Shown here: piece by piece, positions 1 through 11,900 of the stretch | Numbering within the stretch: position 1 is the stretch's first letter | Layout: each line of letters begins with the position of its first letter | Origin: Atherinomorus stipes | Lineage: Eukaryota; Chordata; Actinopteri; Atheriniformes; Atherinidae | Length of the DNA: 64,000 nt | Assembly: GCA_023101725.1 (NCBI GenBank) | Contig: JALJCO010012849.1 | Coordinates: forward strand, 1,550,001-1,614,000 | Reading direction: 5' to 3' | Program-made: the position numbers and the translations under genes | Notes under the pieces: model-generated | Told to the model about the DNA's origin: nothing | The model's input: the letters and a program-made list of their open reading frames with translations, nothing else | The model's database searches: none

Positions 1-3000
1 AGTGATAGTCAACATTTTATATAAACTTAATAAATGACTAAAGACATACCTACACAACAAACCGTTGAATCATATTTTTTTTCTAGAAAGGAAAGATTGT
101 CTTTTTCAGCTTTACTGAATCATATTTCAGCATGAGGTGAATGCATATTATCAGTTCAACTCACTTGATATAGCATTTTTTTTAGATTTTGGTCTGTTTC
201 ATTTAATCCTGGCTGGTTTAATTAATACTACATTAGTTTAGATTACACAAGTACATCAAAACTTAGTCCAACAAACCCAAATTAACTGAGTCAGACTCTG
301 ACCCAACTCTAGCTAATAATGTTTAAGTTAAGTTTAAGTTAAAAAAAAAAGTGTTAATGCTAAATGAAAGCTCATTTGGTGTAAATTTTTTAGTACCACT
401 CAAAAGTATAAACATTTGACTGTTGGCTCATATATCATAAAATCAAGTTTATTTGTTAAACACATTTTAAAAACAACCTCAGCTGACCAAAGTGCTGTCC
501 AAGATAAAAATAAGTCAAATCCCTTAGTCAACAAAAAATGTAAACAAAATTAAGGAGTAAAACAGCACTACAATAAAAACAGATGAAAGCACACGTATAA
601 TAGATTTATAGATGTCCACTACTTACAAAAAGTTCAGCTTTTAGATGTCTAAATGAACCTAAAATCCACTATAACCTTACAGATGAACTTAATTTGACTT
701 TCTCTAAACTTTTAAATGCATATGTACAACAAAAATGATCAGTGTTTAAGTACTTACTTTATAGCATGCTGTTCCCTAACAAAGTGATTAACCAAAAAAT
801 AAAAACAAAACTAAAGAGCGTCTGAACCACGAATAGACCAATGTACTGGTTTCAATAAGTACTTGTTTCTAAACAGACATTGACATTTTAAGTTGTGGTA
901 TACACCCACCATTGTTGTAAGCTTTAGCTTTAAAAAATGGTTTGATATGAATGAATTAGTCCCACATTGATGTCCTACATGCTTGATAAAAAAATATCAG
1001 CAAAGCATCAACTTTCTGCATTTTCTGTAACTTTTACCTTAAACTTTTTCTGAGTAGTGTATGTTGATCTATAGTTACTTTAAATTTACTTATTCAAGTA
1101 TTTCTGGTGTTTTAGCAGAACAAATGACAAAAGACATTCAATGGACTTTAGAGAAATACGCTTGCATTGCAGTAAAATATTAAGTTCCCTTCTTTTCATT
1201 GTCACTGGTTTGATTGGTTTGATATCATTCCTCATTTCTAGTTCAATATTTGTTTTAGTTCATCTGCCTTTCCTTCGATTTAAAACCAACAAGAACAAAC
1301 AATTCATGTTATGACAGCATATTTCTATTTAATCAATCTAACCTGCATTTTGGTTATTTTTTTGCATGAGAAAACATCTGAAGAAAGCATCTTTAAACAT
1401 ATCTAAACTGGAGCCTATAACATTGCAGTCTTTCATGTAATCTGTGTAATCTTTTGTTTACTGTTTCAAGCCATTACTGACTGATTTAAATCACTGCCTT
1501 AATAGCTTAACTACTCCTGTAAAACTGCAGCATGTCTAAAGAGAAGTGCTGTCTTAAGGAAAAACTGTTTAGTTTCTCTTTTACTCCGAGGTTCTCAGCT
1601 CACACGGACATAAATATGAAGCGAACGCATCAGCAAAGCCAAAGAAAATCTAACTTTTTTTTAAAAAAAGAAAAAAGATAAAAAATAACCTGTCAAACAT
1701 GAACTGATGAGGTCAGTTTCTTTCCCACATATAGATCACTTTTTATGTTTGTTAGTTATACTGTAGAGAGGCTCCTGCAGTCCCTTCCTTTGATTCCAAG
1801 CCAAGGAGAGAAAGTAAAAGTAAAAAACGAGGGGGAGGGAAACAAATGGCACTAATGATAGACGAGCGGAGAAAAGCAAGAGAGAGAGAGAGAAATAAAG
1901 GGCTGGGATCAGAGGAGGAGAAAAGCGCTGGATAGATGCTGATAAAGAGAGATGGGTATGGAGAGAGTGTGCCCTCCTTGTGGCTGCTGCAGTGCTGTGC
2001 AGGGAGCCGATTCATCACGACCAAACAAACTACGGAGAGAAGAGAAGCAGAGAGAGGAGGGAAAGATGGAACGAATACACTGGCGTCAGCATGCAGTCTG
2101 TCATCCTCTGCCTCATCTTTCCTCCACTTATCACTCTCTTCTTAACGCACTCAAAGTGCAGTCCTGTATTTTTAAGGTCGTCACGCATTCTGGCTTTGCG
2201 TATTTGTCGTTTGCATACATGTAGACCTGCAACTGTTTGTCCTCTAAGTGTGTGTAGTCCAGTGAGTTTGCTCTGCAGATCTCAGTCCAACCCTGAGGGA
2301 CATGTTGTGTCAATATTATCTTTCACTATGCTGATTTAATGCACTAAGGGCTTTTTTTTTACCCCTCTTACTTTGGACAAGATAGTGAGAGAGGGGGAAG
2401 ATTGAAGACTTTACCTCACTTCTCTCCCACTTTTCATGTGTTTGCTGTAGTATCTTTAAGCTTTGTGCTGCTAGTTTCCTGTCTGTCTCTCCTGCAGTAC
2501 TTCTGCCTCTCATTTATTGCCGAAAATTTACAAAGCAAGAGAGCGCGCTCAGTGGGAGGTGTTGGGAAAAACAATTAGCTGAAAATGGCTGAAAGCCCAA
2601 CTGAGCCGCAGACTTCAGTGCTGATTCTCAGCAACCATTTTAAATTACAGGAAGTCATTCGATTTTGTGATTTTTTTTTTTTGTAAGTAATGCAAAACTT
2701 GCACGAGCATCATGTTTTGCTGCAAGGAGATGAATTATTAGTTCTATATGTAATTCTGTTGAATTTAAAACATCAGATCCTTAATTTATCCAAATTAACT
2801 GTAACGCAGGCGCTGTGTATGTCTCTTTTCTACTATGTAGAAATTAGATTAATCAAGTCCAATCAAAAAAGCTCTGCACGAGAGTAGATAAATGAGGCTG
2901 AGGTTGCCATGGCAATACCTGAACCACACAGTGTAAAGGTAACCGAAGGGTTCCTACCTACCTACCTACAGCTACAAGCTGCAACTGTTTCATCTCAGCT

Positions 3001-5845
3001 GAAAAACGAAAATATTGCAGAGCATCTTCCATCATTTTAACTGCAACAATGGACGCTGTTTGGTTGAGACAAATGAGCTCATGTTTCTATCTTTGTCTGT
3101 AATCTCAGTACCTCTGCTCCTGCTATAGACGGCATCCAGACAGTCTGCTTACTTTATTTATTCATGCTAACTTTCAAAGAAACGCAGCACCTGGCCATAA
3201 CTTTCCCTGAAAAGTGTGTCATCACTCCTGCTTTCACTTTGCTTTTCTAACTGCTGGGAATCTGCAAAAAATAACCTGAATGTGAACCTGCATGTAGTGT
3301 TTCTATGGCAACTCTGGGATGTCATGTCATCAAACCAAAGCCTTTATACAAGCAAGAGTCACCAATCAGCAGCAATTTTTGGAAAGTCCTCCAGGCTGTT
3401 ATTTGGTTCTTGATAAAGAGGAGAAGCATAGCTGCAGTTCCAGCGTATACTATATACTATACTATACCCTCATCACCTGCAAATATGAAAGGATGACGAC
3501 TTTAACCTCGAAAAAAGATCCATGGATGTCAAAATTATTTACAGTTCAGTTCAGTGCTGTGGCTGAAGTGGTTAATTAGCAAATGCTTATCTTTAAAGAA
3601 TAGTCAGTGCTTTATTCTTCCGTTAATGTGGTTGTTCGAGGTGATTTTTTGGGAAGTTTGTCTGTAATCTGACACCACTCAGTTAAAACTGTCGTGTGAA
3701 CCTCTGTGTGTTGAAAGCTGATCAGTGCTACAACACAGCTGGATACGCTTCCTGACATGGCAGGTTAGGAGTGTTTTAGGAGGCATGGAGAGTAAATACA
3801 AAAACATCTTGAAAACGTTTTTCCTCTTTTCACCATAGATATCATATATAGGACTAGATTCTGCAAGCGGGGTTGTTCAGTGTAGCTACACGGCGGCAAT
3901 CTTACTTCAGACAGCTCGCCCCTTGAACAGCCATGATGTCAATGGTGAAAGTGTATTTAAATAACCATATCTGGCTCAATTTTCAACCAATTTTCAAATA
4001 GTTTGATTTGTTATAAACATCAGAGATGTAGCTATGTTCCTGTATAATACTTAGATGTGGCATATTATATGAGTTGTTGCATGTTGGAAGAATGAATGGA
4101 TGAGAAAGGGATGGATGAATAGATGTGGAGGGAAGAAGGTGTGAATAGACGAGGTAATGAAGGATGGATAAGAAGGGAAAAATAGATGAATGATGGAGAG
4201 AAGGGAGGACGAAGGAGTGAGGGAGGAGGAGGAAGGATGGAAGGTGAATGGATGAGGATGGACAAAATACGGGAGGATGGATAAGTAAGAGAGCAGAAAG
4301 GATGAAGGGTGAAGATTGATGGATGAGATGAAAAAGGAATGGATGGATAGATGTGGAGGGAACGATGGATGGGGAGGAAAGATGGATGAACTGGTAAGGG
4401 TGGGAATGATGGATGAATGAATGAGAAAGGGAAGGAGAGATAAATGGGGACGGAAGGTGTGAATAGATGAGGTAGTGAAGGACGGATAGGGAGGGGAAGG
4501 ATGGATGGGGAAAAATGGATGAACAGATAAGGGAGGGAATAAGGGATGAATAGATGAGTGAAGGATGGAGAAGGAGGGAAGGATGAGTGATGAGGAGGAA
4601 AGGAAGGATAAGTGCTGAATGGATGGGAAGCATGGATGAATGATGGAAGGAAGATAGTAGGATGAAGGAGTGAGGGAGGAGGACAAATGATGTATGGATG
4701 AATGGATGAAATAAGGGAGGATGGATGGATAAGAGAGCAGAAAGGATGAATGAATGTAGAAGGGTGAGGATTGATGGATGAGATGAAAAGGAATGGGTGG
4801 ATAGATCTTGAGGGAAGGATGGATGGGGAGGAAAGATGGATGAATGAATGAGGAAGGGAAGGAGAAATGAATGGGGAGGGAAGAAGGTGTCAATAGATGA
4901 AGTAGTGAGAGATGGATAGGGAGGGGAAGGATGGATGGGGAAAATGGACGAACAGATAAGGGAGGAAATAAGGGATGAATAGATGAGTGAAGGATGGATA
5001 AGGACTGAAGGATGAGTGATGAGGAGGGAAGGAAGGATAAACAGATGAGGGAGTGAAGAAGGGCTGAATGGATGGGAAGCATGGATGAATGATGAAAGGA
5101 AGGTAGGAAGGATGAAGGAGTGAGGGAGGATGAAGAAAAATGGAAGGATGAATGGATGAGGATGGATGAAATGAGGAAGGAGGGAAGTAAGAGAGCAGAA
5201 AGGATGAATGAATGTAGGGGGTAAGGATGGATTGATGGATAAGAGGGGAGAGAATAAATGAATGAGAAAGGATGGATGAGGACAAAGAGAGGGAGGGAGG
5301 GGGGTTGAGAGAGTAAGACAAATACTGTAGTGAGTGAGTGAAGCTGGTGTGAAAGGCTCACCTGGTGCACCGGCTGTAATGCTTTTAATGTTTTATGTGA
5401 AGCACTTTCAGTTGTCTTGTATATGAAATGTATCATACAAATAAACCTGATTTACAGTGGCAGGTGATTGGAGGTGTGGTTGAAGCTACCTAGCTCCTGA
5501 ACTTAAGTTACCAGGTTAACGTCATGTTTAAAATCACCAGATTTATCACATATACAGTAAAAGAAGATGTGCACGAATGCTTTCAGCCACTTTGCAGTCT
5601 GAGAAAAGAAGCAAGAATCATGCGCACTCTGCATTACAAATAACCAAAACTATGTAAATCCAGCTAAAACAAATGGAGTCTGGAGTGTCTTTCAAACTCT
5701 GTGACACAAATTTATAGAATTAATCAAAGAAAAACAAATATGAATTACATGCTTGTTGCATGATGGAACGGAATAGAAGAATAAAAAGGAGTAAAACTTT
5801 GAGTTTCAGCAGATCAGTAAATAAACAATTGTTTTTGTCTCTCAG
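1..5845 (+). other. Upstream intron sequence (no exon recognised)
   Basis: AT-rich sequence ending at the acceptor of exon w1. I looked for a Cys-box exon (NSCFLNSA-like) and saw none. It holds an (AG)n tract near 1880-1895, the AG-rich 1.86-2.10 kb stretch with short open frames and no homology, and a long purine-rich satellite (4083-5330, listed separately). Confidence 0.6.
4083..5330. repeat. Purine-rich GGAT/GAAT satellite with ~455-bp higher-order units
   Basis: Degenerate tandem array of GGATGAATGGATGA-like units, almost all purine plus T on the + strand. A landmark GATTGATGGAT recurs at about 4314, 4769 and 5230, giving a higher-order period of 455-461 bp, and the flanking words (GGAGGAAAGATGGATGAA, AAGAGAGCAGAAAGGATGAA) recur with it. 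Long reverse-strand frames here are low-complexity artefacts. Confidence 0.9.
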
Positions 5846-5938
5846 GTGTTGTGGCATCTTGACATCTTCCGCAGAAGCTTTCGACAGCTCACCACTCACA
5901 AGTGCATGGCAGACTCTTGCATCTTCTGCGCTTTAAAG
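5846..5938 (+). CDS. usp54: usp54 exon w1: USP domain, after the Cys box
   Basis: 31 codons, phase 0 at both ends, after acceptor tctctcag and before donor gtaaca. It reads [15 protein letters not shown], then a Cys-rich stretch [13 protein letters not shown]. In the family this follows directly on the Cys box (form GxNSCFLNSALQ), so the catalytic Cys is at the end of the preceding exon, which I do not see in 1-5845. The three cysteines are characteristic of USP53/USP54. Confidence 0.95.
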
Positions 5939-8900
5939 GTAACAAAACCCTTTTTTCCTATTAAATTTCACAGGAATAGATTTTGATCACTTACTTTTGT
6001 CTCACAAGTGCTGTCCTTCTACCCTTGATTGTGTTTCTTTAACTTCTTTCATTTCTTAGCACTTAAATGTCTTATTATTGAAGAACATAACAGAAGTTGA
6101 TGTCAATCTTTGACAAAGCTCATCATTAGACAAGAAATTACACAAACTAGAAAACCTAACACGCATACAGTAGAAATACAGTACCTCCTTTCAAAGTAGG
6201 AATGTGTTGCACTTACTGCTGTATTTTAGATCACGTAGATGCCCATCATATGATGCAATCACGACTTACAACGATGTAGGACAGGGGTGTCCAAACTCAG
6301 TCCTTGAGGCTGCTGGGCTGCAAGTTTTGGATGTTTCCTGCTGCAGCACACCTGAATCAGATAAATGAATGAAAAGTACTTGACAACAAGCTGTTGAAGA
6401 GATCTATTTAATCTGAATCAGGTGTGTTGGAGCAGGGCAACATCTAAGGCCTGGGATATACTTGCTGTGGACGCAAACGTTCACGCAAGCGGTCTGCGTC
6501 GTCTGTGAATATACTTGCTGCAGCACTTCGCGGCCGAAACGCTCAATACCGGAGGCCACCGCTGGCAGGAGTACACAGCACTTCATGAGAATGTAAAAAG
6601 GTCAGTCTGCCGGTCAGATTGTTTTTCCGGGGCATACGTGAACGACCCAGGTGTATGTGGAAAATGGACAATGTTATTGCTCTCGAAGAAGAAACGATCA
6701 TTTTACTTTTGCTACTGCGAAAGAAAAAGAGGTCGCTGTGCAACAGGGAGGAAATATCATATTGTGTCTGTAGTTTCGGACCAGGTCCGAGAGACGCTCT
6801 TCAAAACTACTCGCCGACGCCATTGTGTTCGCCAGTGTTTATCTCTGACCTCGTGTTCAAGCTTTTTGTACGCACGAGCACCTCTAGCGTTCAAGTCAAT
6901 ATTGCACCACGCGCATGCGGCACGTTACCTCGCGTCAACGCGAGCGACCTACGTGCCGTAGGTACGCTGGGAACGCGTGGGCGCCATGATGCGTACGCGG
7001 ACGCGTCGCCAACAGCAAGTATATCCCAGGCCTAAGACCTGCAGGACTGCAGCTCTTGAGGACTGAAGCTGGACACCCCTGATGTAGGATGTAGGATAAT
7101 CCCTGCAAGCTGCTGCAAACCGATGCAAGCCCAAGCTTTTGTATAGATGTACGCAGTGGTAGGAGGGACCTACAGTATGCCTCTCCTCCAAAACTCAGCA
7201 GGAGGGATTTCTGCAGCATGTTACCTGAAACAGCTCAATAATTTACTTACTTGCACCAGAAAAGGAAAGAAGTGTGTCCACACAATGAGCAAACAAAGCA
7301 AGCTGCATTTGTTTGTTCCCAACAGTGAAGACAGAATAGTCACACATTACTACATATGCATCACTGAGTGTTCACACTGTTATCAGATTCAGATAAAAAA
7401 TCATGGATTATGTAAGTTATTTGGGTTTTGAGGGGGAAAATGGTGAATATTCACTATATAGATTTCTGAATGCTGCCAACTGCTTCCAGTATACAGACAC
7501 AGCCAAGTAGCAGTAACAGAAACAATGCTGGCAGTCAAAGTGCGTCACTTCAGTGTGGCTTTTCACCCCTCAATGCATTCAAAATATCTAAATATCCTTG
7601 ACATTTGTTCTTTTTCAGTCTTTCTCTTTCGCTATTATTGCTCAACTTTTTGTGTTGCGGCAGCTTTTGCCTGAGTGGAAATGTTTTAGGGGGTTAAATG
7701 ATGCGTAATATAAATAAAATCAGAATGCTAAACTTCAAACTTTGACTGAAACTAAGAAATTTGAGTGATTTTTTTTCATGTTTCCTGTTGTGTTGCCTCA
7801 CATCTTACCTTACACTCTATAACAGTGTTGGGGAACCCTGGTCCTCGAAAACCAAAGTCCTGCAAGTTTCCCCACTCCGACACAACTGATTCATATCAAA
7901 CACAGTAGATCCAACATCAAGTTCTGCACAATGACTCATTGATTTAAATCAGATGTGTTCGAGAAGGGAATCATCCAAGATTCCCACCACAAACTGAGAA
8001 GAGAAACTGTCTGTAGTTTTCAAAGCACATTTTTGCCCCCTTTTTTCTTGATATATGATAACTGCTGAATGATACGGTTTTGGTTCCATAATGCACCAAA
8101 TGTTTGGGTGGATTGCAGGTTTGGACTTCAGACAGGCCAGTTTAGCACTCTTTCCTTTTGCACTCTTTCATTCCCTGTAATTTGAGCAGAATGTGTTTTG
8201 TCTAGCTGAAACAAGCGAAGCTCTCCCTGAAACTGACATCATCTGGATGGTAACGTGTTCCAAAACCTGTAAATATTGCTCAGCATTAACAATACTCAAA
8301 GTCAACCACTCTTTGTGTGCAGTGACCCACCACAAAAAAAAAAAAAGTCCAACTTTAATGACGTGTTTTTTGACGGCTCAAACATAACTGTCAAGTTCCA
8401 CCTCAGAATAATATCTATCTGGAGCACAAAAAAACATTGTAGTGTCACAATGAAGTTTCCCCATATATATTTTCATGTTCTAAACTAAAACATGCATTTT
8501 GGTTTTTCCAACCAATCATGTATTTAATCATGGGGGACATAAGTGGGGAATTGTGACAGGGATTGGGAGTTTTTTTCAGTCCCAGACAAAGCTGAATGCT
8601 CACAAGATTTCTTTTCAGTTTGCTTTCTTTCTGATGGTGAAGGAGGATTTCACATTTCTGGATACTGATGATTTTATCCAGTGGATGGGAATTGAACTTC
8701 ATGTTTATGGGCAGTTGTGTGACTGTATTAATATTGAGTGGCATTATTTTACCATGTCTTGATATCATGAATTAAGAATGCTGGGATTTCTTTCTGCACC
8801 TGTTGTATGCAAACTTGTCACACACGGTAAATGAATTACACTGCAAAAACTCAAATCTTACCAAGTATATTTTTCTCATTTCTAGTCAAAATATATCATC

Positions 8901-11900
8901 ACACTTCAAAATAAGACAAAATTGCTTAAATAGAAACATTTCGGTAAGATATAAGATTTAAGAAAATGCATCTCATTTCGAGACATCAAGAAAATTTTGC
9001 TTGTCTCATTGGTAGATTTTTTTTTTTTTTAACTTATTTTAAGAGTGGGTTGTAATAAGCAAAAAAATCTGCCAATGGGACAAGCAAAATTTTCTTGATA
9101 AGATTTCTCGAAATAAGATCCATTGCCTTTAAACAAGGTCTTACTGTACATCTTACTGAAATGTTTCTCTTTCAGTAATTTTGTCTTATTTTGAGAATGA
9201 TGAAATATTTTGTCTAGAAATGAGAAAAATATACTTGGTAAGATTTGGGGTTTTTGCAGTGTAGTCCATTTTTTTTTGTCTGTTTATTATTTAGCTTTGC
9301 AGAAAACTGCTCCCCTCAGGCAATATACAGAAAGCTTTAATAAGTTTCCTTGGGGAGACCCCTTTCACATCCCCTATCAATGTAAAAGAATCGTACACTT
9401 TAAGTGATGTATTTCTAAACAACCTTAAACCTTAACTGTCCATGAATTGATGCCACTGACCATCACCTCCTGCCTCCTGTAGAAATACTTTGGTGCATAT
9501 TAAAGATGACAAAGGTAAAAATTGTGTCAGCTCCATTTAAAACATGTCGGATTGACCATCATAACCATCACATGTTCTAGAGTGAAGATAGTGGCCAATA
9601 AGTGCCATCCAAGTCCCCAGCATACAGAGTTTTCTTCAAACCCTTTAATAATATTATGTAACTTTTACAATGACATCGCTTAACTTTATATGTTGATCTA
9701 TAAAAGTGTTTGAAATTTGTTTTAGTGTTACTCTCCAGTTTGATATATGAAAAATCAACATTGTTCAGTTGCTCCTTTCTTTCAAATCATGTGACTTGTT
9801 GCCAGTTAAACAAAAAAATTACATGAGGTTCTTTTCTATTAATTTTGTTTTATTTGGCCCTTCAGTTGAACTTATTATCATGACCCGTAGTCGGAGATGG
9901 GAGGAAGGTCACAAATGCAGTGCAACCAGGTAAGAGGCAGGTGGACGTAGGAACTGGAATTTATTTTAAGAAACCAAAGTTGCTGCAGTGGCATTATAAC
10001 AATAATGAATCAGCTGTCAGGGTGCATGGAGAATGAAGGACCCAAACGCAGGCTGAAGAGGCAGGCAGGTGTAGGAACTGACAGTTTAATGAAGATAACA
10101 AAAGGCACTGCACAGGCAGAAAAGCTAAATAAGTAACACAAGACCAGAAAACCAAAACTAACAAGCCAATTAATACTAACAAAGAACAACACCTGAGAAA
10201 AACAACAAGGATCTGGCAGAGGGCAACAGAAACCAAGGGGAATATATGTATATACAATATATATGCTGCATATATTTACACTGGGGGAACTAATGGCAAC
10301 AAAATTAGCAGATGGTGCAATCAGCAAACAGAAAACAGGTAACCAGGGAGTGAACTTAACCGGAGACAAGGAGCTGGCTCTACAAAACAAAACGAGACAA
10401 ACCAGAGTTTAATCATTACAGAAAATACTGCAAGTACACAAAGCAACATACAGTAACTACAGAAATCCAAAACTATTACAACCGAATACCGACCCAATGG
10501 TCATGATACTAAGTGTACATAAGAAAACTCAAAACAGACCCTTCATAAATGGATGTGAGGGATTTTTTAGACATCATTCTGCATGGTCCATGGCAGGAAA
10601 ATACTGATCCAGGGATCATTCAAGAGCAACTGCTTGGAGGAGTGCAGATGGTCACCATAGAGGTGGAAAAAAGGAAAGGTGCTGAGGTAGTCTGGGAGTT
10701 TACCCAGCAGAGCTTCATAGATGGAACATATTCACACCAGAAACTTTATTAGGTACACCTGTCCAACTGCTCGTTAACGCAAATTTCTTGTTAGCCAACT
10801 CAATGCAAGTAGGCATGTGGACGTGGTCAAGACGATCTGCTGCAGTTCAAACCGAGCATCAGAATGGAGAAGAAAGGGGATTTAAGTGACTTTGAACGTG
10901 GCATGGTTGTTGGTGCCAGACGGGCTGGTCTGAGTATTTCAGAAACTGCTGATCTACTGGGATTTTCCTGCACAACCATCTCTAGGGTTTACAGAGAATG
11001 GTCCGAAAAAGAGAAAATATCCAGTGAGCGGCAGTTCTGTGGGCGTAAATGCTTTGTTAATGCCAGATGTCAGAGGAGAATGGCCAGACTGGTTCGAGCT
11101 GATAGAAAGGCAACATTCAACTTCTTGTTACAACCAAAGTATGCAGAAGAGCATCTCTGAATGCACAACACATCCAACCTGGGAGCAGATGGGCTACAGC
11201 AGCAGAAGACCACACCGGGTGCCACTCCTGTCAGCTAAGAACAGGAAACTGAAGCTACAATTCACACAGACTCACCAACATTGGACAATAGAAGATGGAG
11301 AAATGTTGCCTTGTCTGACGAGTCTCCATTTCTGCTACAAAATTCGGATGGTAGGCTCAGAATTTGGTGTCAACAACATGAAAGCACGGATCCATCCTGC
11401 CTTGTAGCAACGGTTCAGGTTGGTGGTGTAATGGTGTGGGAGAGATTTTCTTGGCCCACTTTGGGCCCCTCAGTACCAATGTGGTGGTTTAACCACCACA
11501 GCCTACCTGAGTATTGTTGCTGACCGTGTCCAGCCCTTAATGACCACAGTGTAGCATCCTCTGATGGCTACTTCCTGCATAATGGCGCACCATGTCATAA
11601 AGCGTGAATCATCTCAGACTGTTTTTTTGAACATGACAATGAGTTCATTGTACACAAATGGCCTCCATAGCCACCAGATCTGAATCCAATATAGCAGCTT
11701 TGGGATGTGGAGGAATGGGAAGTTCTCATCATGGATGTGCAGCCGACAAATCTGCAGCAACTGCGTGATGCTTTCAAGTCAATATGGAGCAAAATCTCTG
11801 AGGAATGTTTCCAGTACCTTGTTGAATCTATGCCACAAAGGATTAAGGCAGCTCGGAAGGCATAAGGGGTCCAACCTGGTACTAGCAAGGTGTTCCTAAT

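Noticed and set aside
4051..5436. 461-codon reverse-strand open frame, and a 216-codon one overlapping it
   Set aside because: Both are translations of the GGAT/GAAT satellite (Ser/Pro/His/Leu runs); no domain, no splice context.
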